NCBI RefSeq assembly: GCF_000959525.1
Contig: NZ_CP009832.1
Location: 868,001-932,000, forward strand
Reading direction: 5' to 3'
From: Burkholderia multivorans ATCC BAA-247
GTDB taxonomy: Bacteria > Pseudomonadota > Gammaproteobacteria > Burkholderiales > Burkholderiaceae
DNA length: 64,000 bases
Shown here: positions 51,628 to 60,394 of the stretch, piece by piece
How the letters are laid out: the number at the start of each line of letters is the position of its first letter
How positions within the stretch are numbered: the first letter of the stretch is position 1
Made by a program: the position numbers and the translations under genes
The notes under the pieces: model-generated
Seen by the model: the letters and a program-made list of their open reading frames with translations, nothing else
The model's database searches: none
Told to the model about the DNA's origin: nothing

Positions 51628-52872
51628 ATGGATTTCGACGTGATCGTTCTGGGGGCCGGCATCGTCGGCGTGTCGTCGGCGCTGCACCTGCAGGATCGCG
51701 GGCTGCGCGTCGCGCTCGTCGACCGGCGCGATCCCGGCGAGGAAACGAGCCACGGCAACGCGGGGCTCATCGAGCGTTCGTCGGTCGTGCCGTATGCGTT
51801 TCCGCGCCGGCTCGGCACGTTGCTGCGCTATGCGCGCAATCGTTCGGTCGATCTCTACTGGGACTACCGTGCGCTGCCCGCGTATGCGGGCTGGCTCGCG
51901 CGGTTCTGGCGCGAGTCGTCGCCGAAACGCCTCGCGGCGGCCGCGCGCGACATGTTGCCGCTCGTCGCGGCGAGCGTCGTCGAGCACGATGTACTGCTTG
52001 CGCGCACCGACGCGCAGCCGCTCGTACACGACGGCGGATGGATCGAGGCGTTTCGCTCGCCCGCACTGTTCGATGAAGAGGCGCGCGCGCAGCAGCGCAT
52101 CGCCCATGCGCACGGCTTGCGGATGACGGTGCTCGATGCGCACGCGTTGCGCGCACGCGAGCCCGGCATCGGCGATGCGTTCTGCGGCGCGTTCCACTGG
52201 CAGGATCCGAAGACGGTGTCGAGCCCCGGCGGGCTCACGAAGGCGTACGCGCGATTGTTCGAGCGCGACGGCGGCACGTTCGTGCACGGCGACGCGGCGA
52301 CGCTCGCGCAGATACGCGACGGCTGGCAGGTCGCCACGGCGCACGGGGCGATGTCGGCGCGCTCCGTCGTCGTCGCGCTCGGGCCGTGGTCCGAGCGCGT
52401 GTTCGGGCCGCTCGGCTACCGGATTCCGCTGCGCGCGAAGCGCGGCTATCACATGCATTACCGGCCGACGCGCGCGCCGCTGCGCGTGCCCGTGTGCGAC
52501 ACCGAACAAGGGTTCGTCGTCGCGCCGATGGACGGCGGCCGCCTGCGGCTGACGACCGGTGTCGAGATCGCGCTACCCGACGCGCCGCCGACCGGCGTGC
52601 AGCTCGAGCGCGCGGAGCCGCTTGCGCGCGAGGCATTCGGTCTCGGCGAACGGCTCGATGCCGAACCGTGGCTCGGGCTGCGGCCGTGCACGCCGGACAT
52701 GCGTCCGGTGATCGGGCCGGCGCCGCGGCATCGCGGGCTGTGGTTCGCGTTCGGCCACTGCCACCACGGGCTGACGCTCGGGCCCGCGACCGGGCGTCTG
52801 CTCGCGGAGATGATGACCGGCACGCCGACCTACATCGATCCGCGTCCGTATCGGCCCGAGCGATTCGATTGA
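51628..52872 (+). CDS. FAD-dependent D-amino acid dehydrogenase (DadA/DauA-like)
   Basis: At 414 residues it begins DFDVIVLGAGIVGVSSALHL, the FAD dinucleotide motif, with SHGNAGLIERSSVVPYAFP typical of DadA-type dehydrogenases. KRGYHMHYRP and PWLGLRPCTPDMRPVIGPAP near the C-terminus complete the DAO fold. It oxidatively deaminates a D-amino acid, passing electrons to the respiratory chain. Context with the DauR- and DauB-like genes suggests D-arginine or another basic D-amino acid. ATG 51628 is chosen by the FAD motif position. Confidence 0.87.
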   Translation: MDFDVIVLGAGIVGVSSALHLQDRGLRVALVDRRDPGEETSHGNAGLIERSSVVPYAFPRRLGTLLRYARNRSVDLYWDYRALPAYAGWLARFWRESSPKRLAAAARDMLPLVAASVVEHDVLLARTDAQPLVHDGGWIEAFRSPALFDEEARAQQRIAHAHGLRMTVLDAHALRAREPGIGDAFCGAFHWQDPKTVSSPGGLTKAYARLFERDGGTFVHGDAATLAQIRDGWQVATAHGAMSARSVVVALGPWSERVFGPLGYRIPLRAKRGYHMHYRPTRAPLRVPVCDTEQGFVVAPMDGGRLRLTTGVEIALPDAPPTGVQLERAEPLAREAFGLGERLDAEPWLGLRPCTPDMRPVIGPAPRHRGLWFAFGHCHHGLTLGPATGRLLAEMMTGTPTYIDPRPYRPERFD

Positions 52873-53385
52873 GTTTTCGGCGATGCGCACATGCGTGCGC
52901 ATTTGCCGTTAACAATTGACGCCGGTGAATCGACGCAAAATCGCGGCGTTAACAATTTTTCGTTTTGCTGTCCGAATTGAGTTGAAACGACGATTCGCTG
53001 ATGAACCGCGTAAGGCGTCGGAAAGATATCGCGAAATCATAAAACCAGTAAATTCGCGATTTATCCGTGCATTTTCATATTCGTGAAAAGGAATATCTAT
53101 AGCGATCCGATTCGGCGTCCGCGACGCTGTCGAAACGATCGTTCGCAGATGTACCGGAACACGTTACCTTGGGGCTCGCAAACGTTACGTTACGTTTCTG
53201 CGCGGCACCGTTTTCTCGTATGAGGATTGACCCGTCGTATTTCGTTATTTCTTAATGGAGTCGGGCTTTTCTCGGTTATTGCATCGCAATAAATCGTGAA
53301 ATTCCGCGTGAATTTCGCGATGGCACACTTCATGCAACCTGTCCCCGTGCTTTATCAATGAAGTGCCAACCGAGATGAGGTCACG
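52873..53385 (+). promoter_or_regulatory. 513-base A/T-rich control region upstream of the giant repeat protein
   Basis: The GC content falls sharply here. GTTAACAATT occurs twice in direct orientation, at 52908-52917 and 52948-52957, exactly 40 bases apart. A perfect 6-6-6 inverted repeat, AAACGT-N6-ACGTTT, lies at 53180-53197. Just before the gene, GAGG sits five bases from ATG 53386. No small gene is convincing in this stretch. Long A/T-rich leaders like this often carry silencing or multi-regulator sites; that is inference. Confidence 0.5.
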
Positions 53386-56300
53386 ATGGGAAATAACTTT
53401 AAATTGACGGGTGGGGCGCTGGCCGTAGCGGCCGCGTTCGGGGTGCTGGCTTCGGGGTCGGCGGTTGCCGCGGCCGGTCCGCTCGATGGACTCTCGATTC
53501 CGCAGGTGATCGTCAATCCGCCGTCGCAAGGCGTATCGGCGAGCCTCACGGCGACGGGCACGACGCCGCTGGGCTCGGTTAACGTGACCGCATCCGGGTC
53601 CGGCTCGATCAGCACGTCGATCGGCAATCCGGGCAGCGTGCTGAACGGTGTCGCGCATACGGTGACCGGTCTGCTCGGCGGCGCCGGCGGCGGCACGGTC
53701 GATCCGCTCGGCCAGGTGCAGGGCGCGGTCGGGCAGGTGGTTGGCGCGCTCGGCGGCGGGAACGCGGGCGGTGCGGTTGGCGGCGCGGTGAGCGGTGCAG
53801 TGGGCGGTGCCGTCGGCGCCGTCACGGGCGCGCTCGGTGGCGCGAACAACCCGGCTGGCGCGCTGACCGGTGCGCTCAATACGGCAAGCGGCGCGTTGAG
53901 CGGTGCGATCGGGACGGCGACGGGCGCGCTCGGCGGAAGCGATCCGACGGGCGCGTTGAATGGGGTGGTTGGTACGGTCACGGGCGCGCTGGGTGGCGCG
54001 AACAATCCGACCGGTGCGCTGAACGGTGTGGTGAGCACGGTGACGGGTGCGCTGGGCGGCAACGGTCCGACGGGCGCGTTGAATGGGGTGGTTGGTACGG
54101 TCACGGGCGCGCTCGGTGGCGCGAACAATCCGACCGGTGCGCTGAACGGTGTGGTGAGCACGGTGACGGGTGCGCTGGGCGGTAACGATCCGACGGGCGC
54201 GCTGAATGGCGTGGTCGGTACGGTCACGGGTGCGCTTGGCGGTGCGAACAATCCGACGGGCGCGTTGAACGGCGTGGTCGGTACGGTTACCGGCGCCCTT
54301 GGCGGCGCGAACAATCCGACCGGTGCACTGAATGGTGTGGTGAGCACGGTGACGGGTGCGCTGGGCGGTAACGATCCGACGGGCGCATTGAACGGTGTGG
54401 TGGGTACGGTCACGGGTGCGCTGGGTGGCGCGAACAATCCGACCGGTGCGCTGAACGGTGTGGTCAGCACGGTTACGGGCGCATTGGGCGGCAACAACCC
54501 CACGGGCGCACTGAACGGTGTCGTGAACACCGCAACCAATACAGTCAACACGATCGTCGCTGCGCACGGCGCGCTGGATCAAGCGGTGCTTGATCTGGCG
54601 AGCAATGGGCTGAATAGTGCGGTCGGCACGGTCACGGGCGCATTGGGCGGTAACAACCCGACGGGCGCGCTGAACGGCGTGATCGGTACGGTCACCGGCG
54701 CCCTGGGCGGCGCGAACGGGCCGACCGGTGCGCTGAACGGCGTGGTCAGCACGGTGACGGGCGCGTTGGGCGGTAACGATCCGGCGGGCGCATTGAATGG
54801 CGTGGTCGGTACGGTCACGGGCGCACTTGGCGGCGCCAACAACCCGACCGGTGCGCTGAACGGTGTGGTCAGCACGGTGACGGGCGCGCTGGGCGGTAAC
54901 GATCCGACGGGTGCATTGAATGGCGTGGTCGGTACGGTTACGGGTGCCCTTGGCGGCGCGAACAACCCGACCGGTGCACTGAACGGCGTGGTCAGCACGG
55001 TGACGGGCGCGCTCGGCGGTAACGATCCGACGGGTGCATTGAATGGCGTGGTCGGTACGGTTACGGGCGCACTTGGCGGCGCGAACAACCCGACCGGTGC
55101 ACTGAACGGCGTGGTCAGCACGGTGACGGGCGCCCTCGGTGGCAATGGTCCGACGGGCGCATTGAACGGCGTCGTGACGACGGCGCAAGGCGCGGTCAAC
55201 TCGGTGACCGGCGCGCTGGGCGGCACGAATCCCGGCGGAGCGCTGAACGGTGTGGTCAGTACGGTCACGGGCGCATTGGGCGGCAATAACCCGACCGGCG
55301 CACTGAACGGTGTCGTGAACACCGCAACCAATGCAGTCAACACGATCGTCGCAGCACATGGCGCGCTGGATCAAGCCGTGATCGATCTGGCGAGCAACGG
55401 GCTGAACGGTGCCGTCGGCACGGTGACGGGCGCGTTGGGCGGCAACAATCCGACGGGTGCGCTGAACGGCGTGGTCGGCACGGTGCAGGGCACGGTGAAC
55501 TCGGTCACCGGTGCGCTCGGCGGCAGCAATCCGACCGGTGCGTTGAGCGGTGTCGTCAACACGGTGACGGGCGCCCTTGGCGGCAACAATCCGACGGGTG
55601 CGTTGAACGGCGTGGTGAGCACGGTCACCGGCGCGCTCGGCGGCAATGGTCCGACTGGCGCATTGAACGGTGTCGTGACGACGGCACAAGGCGCAGTCAA
55701 TTCGGTCACGGGTGCATTGGGCGGCACGAATCCCGGCGGCGCGCTGGGCGGTGTGGTCGACAAGGTGACGGGCGCACTTGGCGGCAGCAATCCCACGGGT
55801 GCGCTGAACGATGTGGTGAGCACGGTCACCGGCGCGCTGGGCGGCAATGGCCCGACCGGCGCATTGAACGGCGTCGTGACCACGGCGCAAGGCGCGGTGA
55901 ATTCGGTGACCGGGGCCCTGGGTGGCACGAATCCCGGCGGCGCGCTGAGCGGTGTGGTCGATAAGGTGACCGGGGCACTGGGCGGCAGCAATCCGACGGG
56001 TGCGTTGAACGGCGTGGTGAGCACGGTCACCGGCGCGCTCGGCGGCAATGGTCCGACCGGCGCATTGAACGGCGTCGTGACCACGGCGCAAGGCGCGGTG
56101 AATTCGGTCACGGGCGCACTGGGCGGCACGAATCCGGGTGGTGCGCTGAGCGGTGTGGTCGATAAGGTGACCGGGGCACTGGGCGGCAGCAACCCGACCG
56201 GTGCACTGAACGGCGTCGTGACGACGGCGCAAGGCGCGGTGAATTCGGTCACCGGGGCGCTCGGCGGCACGAATCCTGGTGGTGCGCTGGGCGGTGTGGT

Positions 56301-59181
56301 CGACAAGGTGACGGGCGCACTGGGCGGCAGCAACCCGACCGGTGCGTTGAACGGCGTAGTCGGCACGGTGACCGGCGCGCTCGGGGGCAATGGCCCGACG
56401 GGCGCGTTGAACGGCGTCGTCACGACGGCACAAGGCGCAGTGAATTCCGTTACCGGAGCGCTTGGCGGCACGAATCCGGGCGGTGCGCTGAGCGGTGTGG
56501 TTGATAAGGTGACCGGCGCATTGGGCGGCAGCAATCCGACGGGTGCGTTGAACGGCGTCGTGACGACGGCACAGGGCGCAGTGAATTCGGTTACCGGAGC
56601 GCTTGGCGGCACGAATCCGGGCGGTGCGCTGAGCGGTGTGGTTGATAAGGTGACCGGCGCATTGGGCGGCACGAATCCGACGGGCGCGTTGAACGGCGTC
56701 GTGACGACGGCACAGGGCGCAGTGAATTCGGTTACCGGAGCGCTTGGCGGCACGAATCCCGGCGGCGCGCTGGGCGGCGTGGTGAGCACGGTGACCGGCG
56801 CGCTCGGTGGCAATGGCCCGACGGGCGCACTGAACGGCGTCGTCACGACGGCACAAGGCGCAGTGAATTCGGTCACCGGGGCACTGGGTGGCACGAATCC
56901 GGGCGGCGCGCTGAGTGGTGTGGTCGACAAGGTGACGGGCGCGCTGGGCGGAGCCAATCCGACTGGCGCACTGAACGGCGTCGTAACGACGGCACAGGGC
57001 GCAGTGAATTCGGTCACGGGTGCACTGGGCGGCACGAACCCCGGCGGCGCGCTGAGCGGTGTGGTCGACAAGGTGACCGGCGCACTGGGCGGCGCGAATC
57101 CGACGGGTGCACTGAACGGCGTCGTAACGACGGCACAAGGTGCAGTGAATTCGGTGACGGGGGCGCTCGGCGGCACGAATCCGGGCGGTGCTCTGGGCGG
57201 CGTGGTCGATAAGGTGACCGGCGCACTGGGCGGCACGAACCCGACCGGTGCACTGAACGGCGTGGTAAGCACGGTCACCGGCGCGCTGGGTGGCAACGGC
57301 CCGACGGGCGCGTTGAACGGCGTCGTCACGACGGCACAAGGCGCGGTGAATTCGGTCACGGGTGCACTGGGCGGCACGGATCCCGGCGGCGCGCTGAGTG
57401 GTGTGGTCGACAAGGTGACGGGCGCGCTGGGCGGCACCAACCCGACTGGCGCACTGAACGGCGTCGTAACGACGGCGCAAGGTGCGGTGAACTCGGTGAC
57501 GGGCGCACTGGGCGGCACGAACCCGACTGGCGCGCTGAACGGCGTCGTGACGACGGCACAAGGTGCGGTGAACTCCGTGACCGGCGCACTGGGCGGCAAC
57601 AACCCGACCGGCGCCCTGAACGGTGTCGTGACCACGGCGCAAGGTGCGGTGAACTCGGTGACGGGCGCACTGGGCGGCAACAACCCGACGGGCGCGCTGA
57701 ACGGCGTGATCGGCACGGTGACGGGCGCATTGGGCGGCACCAACCCGACCGGCGCACTGAACGGTGTCGTGACCACGGCGCAAGGTGCGGTGAACTCGGT
57801 GACGGGCGCACTGGGCGGCAGCAACCCGACGGGCGCGCTGAACGGCGTGATCGGCACGGTGACGGGCGCATTGGGCGGCACCAACCCGACCGGCGCACTG
57901 AACGGTGTCGTGACCACGGCACAGGGCGCGGTGAACTCGGTCACCGGCGCACTCGGCGGCACGAACCCGACCGGTGCACTGACCGGCGTCGTCAACACCG
58001 CGCAAGGCGCCGTCGGCGCTGTCACGAGCACGCTGGGCAGCGGCAACCCGACCGGCGCGCTGAGCAACGCCGTGAACACGATCACGGCCGGCCTCGGCAA
58101 CCTGAGTGGCGGTTCCGGCCCGCTCGCCCCCGTGCAGGGTGCGGTGACGCAGCTCGCCGGCACGCTCGGCGGCAGCGATCCGGCTGCGGTGCTCGGCAAT
58201 GCGGTGAACACGCTCACCGGCACGCTGGGTAATCTCGGCGGCGGTGCGGGTCCGCTCGCGCCGGTGCAGGGTGTCGTCAATCAGGTCGTCGGCACGCTGT
58301 CCGGTGCGGCGGGCGGCGGCAGCCCGATCACGCCGATCACGAATCTCGTGAGCGGTCTGACGGGCGGCGGCAACCCGGCCGGCGCAGTGACCGGCGCACT
58401 GGGCTCGGTGACGGGCGCACTCGGCAATCTGGGCGGCACGAACCCGCTCGCGCCGGTGCAGGGCGTCGTCACGCAGGTCGTCGGCGCGCTCGGCAACGCC
58501 AACCCGACCGGCGCACTCAGCGGCGCGCTGAACTCGGCCACGGGCGCGCTCGGCGGCGCAGTGAGCTCGGTGACGGGCGCACTGGGCAACCTCGGCGGCG
58601 GTGCAGGTCCGCTCGCGCCGGTGCAGGGTGTCGTCAACCAGGTCGTCGGGACGCTGTCCGGCGCAGCAGGCGGCGGCAGCAGCCCGATCGCGCCGATCAC
58701 GAACCTCGTGAGCGGTCTGACGGGCGGCGGCAACGCGGGCGGTGCAGTGACCGGCGCGCTCGGTTCGGTGACGGGCGTGCTCGGCAACGCCGGCGCATCG
58801 CTGTCGCAGACGGTGGGCACGCTGAGCGGTGCAGCCGCGAGCGGTTCGTCGGCGATCGGCCAGGCGGGCAGCGCACTGTCGGGCGTGGCCGGTTCGGGCG
58901 CGGCGGCGGGCGGCAGCCTGCTCGGCTCCGGTGCCGCTGCCGGCGGCAGCGTGCTCGGCTCGGGCGCCAGCGCGGCAGGCAGCACGACCGGTGCAGTCGG
59001 TGGACTGCTGACGGCCGGCGGTAACGCGGCCGCCACGGTCGTCAACGCGGTCGGCACGACGCTGGGCGCGGCGCCGGGCCTGTCGGTCTCGACGCACTCG
59101 AACGGCACGAGCGCGGCGAACAATCCGCTGGCACCGGTGTCGTCGCTGATCCAGTCGCTGACCGGCGGGTTGTCGAAGTAA
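53386..59181 (+). CDS. Giant secreted Gly/Ala/Val/Thr repeat protein
   Basis: The 1931-residue protein starts with a Sec-type signal peptide (MGNNFKLTGGALAVAAAFGV, likely cleavage after VAAA). A 100-residue unique region follows, then about 58 imperfect tandem units of 20, 21 or 27 residues with the core PTGALNGVVSTVTGALGGN, occupying roughly residues 150-1550. The final 370 residues are looser repeats with PLAPVQGVVNQVVGTLSGA and ITNLVSGLTGGG, ending LIQSLTGGLSK. I see no Cys, Trp or Tyr, no autotransporter barrel, LPXTG or RTX motif. Hydrophobic spacing suggests each unit is one short amphipathic helix plus a GGNxP turn. Possible roles are surface, matrix or adhesin protein; the function is unknown. 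Confidence 0.85.
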   Translation: MGNNFKLTGGALAVAAAFGVLASGSAVAAAGPLDGLSIPQVIVNPPSQGVSASLTATGTTPLGSVNVTASGSGSISTSIGNPGSVLNGVAHTVTGLLGGAGGGTVDPLGQVQGAVGQVVGALGGGNAGGAVGGAVSGAVGGAVGAVTGALGGANNPAGALTGALNTASGALSGAIGTATGALGGSDPTGALNGVVGTVTGALGGANNPTGALNGVVSTVTGALGGNGPTGALNGVVGTVTGALGGANNPTGALNGVVSTVTGALGGNDPTGALNGVVGTVTGALGGANNPTGALNGVVGTVTGALGGANNPTGALNGVVSTVTGALGGNDPTGALNGVVGTVTGALGGANNPTGALNGVVSTVTGALGGNNPTGALNGVVNTATNTVNTIVAAHGALDQAVLDLASNGLNSAVGTVTGALGGNNPTGALNGVIGTVTGALGGANGPTGALNGVVSTVTGALGGNDPAGALNGVVGTVTGALGGANNPTGALNGVVSTVTGALGGNDPTGALNGVVGTVTGALGGANNPTGALNGVVSTVTGALGGNDPTGALNGVVGTVTGALGGANNPTGALNGVVSTVTGALGGNGPTGALNGVVTTAQGAVNSVTGALGGTNPGGALNGVVSTVTGALGGNNPTGALNGVVNTATNAVNTIVAAHGALDQAVIDLASNGLNGAVGTVTGALGGNNPTGALNGVVGTVQGTVNSVTGALGGSNPTGALSGVVNTVTGALGGNNPTGALNGVVSTVTGALGGNGPTGALNGVVTTAQGAVNSVTGALGGTNPGGALGGVVDKVTGALGGSNPTGALNDVVSTVTGALGGNGPTGALNGVVTTAQGAVNSVTGALGGTNPGGALSGVVDKVTGALGGSNPTGALNGVVSTVTGALGGNGPTGALNGVVTTAQGAVNSVTGALGGTNPGGALSGVVDKVTGALGGSNPTGALNGVVTTAQGAVNSVTGALGGTNPGGALGGVVDKVTGALGGSNPTGALNGVVGTVTGALGGNGPTGALNGVVTTAQGAVNSVTGALGGTNPGGALSGVVDKVTGALGGSNPTGALNGVVTTAQGAVNSVTGALGGTNPGGALSGVVDKVTGALGGTNPTGALNGVVTTAQGAVNSVTGALGGTNPGGALGGVVSTVTGALGGNGPTGALNGVVTTAQGAVNSVTGALGGTNPGGALSGVVDKVTGALGGANPTGALNGVVTTAQGAVNSVTGALGGTNPGGALSGVVDKVTGALGGANPTGALNGVVTTAQGAVNSVTGALGGTNPGGALGGVVDKVTGALGGTNPTGALNGVVSTVTGALGGNGPTGALNGVVTTAQGAVNSVTGALGGTDPGGALSGVVDKVTGALGGTNPTGALNGVVTTAQGAVNSVTGALGGTNPTGALNGVVTTAQGAVNSVTGALGGNNPTGALNGVVTTAQGAVNSVTGALGGNNPTGALNGVIGTVTGALGGTNPTGALNGVVTTAQGAVNSVTGALGGSNPTGALNGVIGTVTGALGGTNPTGALNGVVTTAQGAVNSVTGALGGTNPTGALTGVVNTAQGAVGAVTSTLGSGNPTGALSNAVNTITAGLGNLSGGSGPLAPVQGAVTQLAGTLGGSDPAAVLGNAVNTLTGTLGNLGGGAGPLAPVQGVVNQVVGTLSGAAGGGSPITPITNLVSGLTGGGNPAGAVTGALGSVTGALGNLGGTNPLAPVQGVVTQVVGALGNANPTGALSGALNSATGALGGAVSSVTGALGNLGGGAGPLAPVQGVVNQVVGTLSGAAGGGSSPIAPITNLVSGLTGGGNAGGAVTGALGSVTGVLGNAGASLSQTVGTLSGAAASGSSAIGQAGSALSGVAGSGAAAGGSLLGSGAAAGGSVLGSGASAAGSTTGAVGGLLTAGGNAAATVVNAVGTTLGAAPGLSVSTHSNGTSAANNPLAPVSSLIQSLTGGLSK
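53860..58050 (+). repeat. Coding tandem repeat array of 60, 63 and 81-bp units
   Basis: In-frame tandem repeats encode the giant protein. The first part (to about 55.1 kb) alternates 20- and 21-residue units; the second (about 55.2-57.5 kb) mainly alternates a 27-residue unit containing VVTTAQGAVNSVTGALGG with a 20-residue unit containing GVVDKVTGALGG. Two longer 53-residue units carrying AHGALDQAV lie about 790 bases apart. Synonymous differences between units are frequent, so the array is not a very recent expansion. Confidence 0.9.
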
Positions 59182-59233
59182 CGCCGGACGCAGTACGCGC
59201 GGCGGCATTGTCCGCCGCGCATCCGGTCGTAGG

Positions 59234-59270
59234 ACGCGGCATGACGGTAACGTCATGCCGCGTTTTGTTT
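59234..59270 (+). terminator. Strong intrinsic terminator after the repeat protein gene
   Basis: A 13-bp perfect stem (ACGCGGCATGACG at 59234-59246 with 59251-59263), GTAA loop and TTTGTTT tail, 53 bases after the stop. It isolates the repeat gene from the downstream sigma factor operon. Confidence 0.93.
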
Positions 59271-59360
59271 GGTGTCGCGCGTTCGTGCGCCGACGCATCG
59301 CAGTCACATCGAGCATCTGCACGATGGCGAGATTGCGCGATGGAGATTGCACGACCGCAT

Positions 59361-59387
59361 GGAATAACCGGCCAGGCCCGTTCGTTT
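59361..59387 (+). promoter_or_regulatory. Candidate ECF sigma promoter
   Basis: GGAATAA (59361-59367), 15 bases, then CGTTT (59383-59387) resembles a bipartite ECF promoter, 104 bases before the first gene of an operon that itself encodes an ECF sigma factor. Autoregulation from such a site is usual for this class; the match is by eye only. Confidence 0.45.
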
Positions 59388-59491
59388 ACGTACCGGGACG
59401 CGACTCGCTCGCGCGGCGCATCATGATCGCGATGCAGTCGGCGTCCCGTGAACGCATGCGATGTCGCATCGCGACGCCAAGGAGAACGGGA

Positions 59492-59851
59492 ATGAAAACG
59501 ATGTTGTTCGCCGTCGCGCTGACGGCTGCGATCGCGCGGCCGGCGGCCGCGGAACCGCCGCAGGTCGGCGACGGGAAGCTGGTCGACGACGAGCACATGA
59601 CGCTCTACGTGTTCGACCGCGACGCACCGGGCAAGAGCGCGTGCACGGGCACGTGCGCGGCGAACTGGCCGCCGGCGCTCGCCGATGCGTACGACAAGCC
59701 GTCGGGCGCACTGAGCGTCGTCGCGCGCGACGACGGCAAGATGCAATGGGCGTACAACGGTCGTCCGCTGTATCGCTGGAAGATGGATCGCAAGGCCGGC
59801 GATGCGGGCGGCGACGGCGTCGGCGGCGTCTGGCACGTCGCACATCCGTGA
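59492..59851 (+). CDS. Secreted COG4315/PF03640-type repeat protein
   Basis: The 119-residue protein has a signal peptide (MKTMLFAVALTAAIARPAAA) and two copies of the lipoprotein-associated secreted repeat: MTLYVFDRDAPGKSACTGTC followed by AANWPP, and WAYNGRPLYRWKMDRKAGD followed by GVWHVA. Two Cys (SACTGTC) could form a disulfide or bind metal. The family has no known reaction and often lies beside ECF sigma factors and cupredoxins. AAGGAG precedes ATG 59492. It starts a six-gene operon. Confidence 0.87.
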   Translation: MKTMLFAVALTAAIARPAAAEPPQVGDGKLVDDEHMTLYVFDRDAPGKSACTGTCAANWPPALADAYDKPSGALSVVARDDGKMQWAYNGRPLYRWKMDRKAGDAGGDGVGGVWHVAHP

Positions 59852-59878
59852 CGGCCGCGCCGCGCGCGGGATCGTCGC

Positions 59879-60394
59879 ATGAGCTACGAATCGGACCTGC
59901 TGGTGTGGCTGCCGCATCTGACGCGGTATGCGCGCGCGCTGACGGGCGATCGGGCCTGGGCGGACGATCTCGTGCAGGACACGCTCGAGCGCGCGCTGAA
60001 CCGGCCGCCGCGCGATGCCGGCAATCTGCGCGCGTGGCTGCTGACGCTGCTGCGTCACCGCTTCATCGATCAGTTGCGCGCGCGGCATGAAGTAGCCGTC
60101 GACGACGCGACGGCGCCATGGCAGACGCTCGCCCCGCCTCCGGGCGACGTGGGCGGCCTGATGCTGCGCGACGTGCAGCGCGCGCTGTACCGGCTGCCGG
60201 TCGAGCAGCGCGAGGTGCTGCTGCTGGTCGCGCTCGAAGAGCTGAGCTACCGCGATGCCGCGCAGGTGCTCGGCGTGCCGGTCGGTACGGTGATGTCGCG
60301 GCTGTCGCGCGCGAGAGAGCAGATGCGGGCGCTGCTGTCCGGGGAACCGGCCACGCATGGCACGGCCGCGTTACGGGTGATCGGGAAGACATGA
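59879..60394 (+). CDS. ECF-family RNA polymerase sigma factor
   Basis: At 171 residues it has sigma region 2 (LTRYARALTGDRAWADDLVQ, LRAWLLTLLRHRFIDQLR) and region 4 (LPVEQREVLLLVALEELSYRD, LGVPVGTVMSRLSRAREQM), and no regions 1 or 3, the ECF layout. It directs transcription of its own operon and perhaps other genes under an envelope signal. Its stop overlaps the anti-sigma gene (ATGA), a common arrangement ensuring balanced production. Confidence 0.93.
   Translation: MSYESDLLVWLPHLTRYARALTGDRAWADDLVQDTLERALNRPPRDAGNLRAWLLTLLRHRFIDQLRARHEVAVDDATAPWQTLAPPPGDVGGLMLRDVQRALYRLPVEQREVLLLVALEELSYRDAAQVLGVPVGTVMSRLSRAREQMRALLSGEPATHGTAALRVIGKT

Noticed and set aside
53860-58050. Tandem repeats considered as a CRISPR array
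   Set aside because: Units are contiguous, in frame and protein-coding, without unique spacers or cas genes nearby.
53386-59181. Collagen-like triple helix protein
   Set aside because: A collagen helix needs Gly at every third residue; here Gly is irregular and hydrophobic Val/Leu spacing is helix-like.
53245-59352. Very long antisense open frames of about 2035 and 969 codons across the repeat protein gene
   Set aside because: They mirror the GC-rich tandem repeat in which stop codons are excluded on both strands. They lack a ribosome site or signal, and their Arg/Ala- or Pro/Val-rich composition only reflects the sense repeat.
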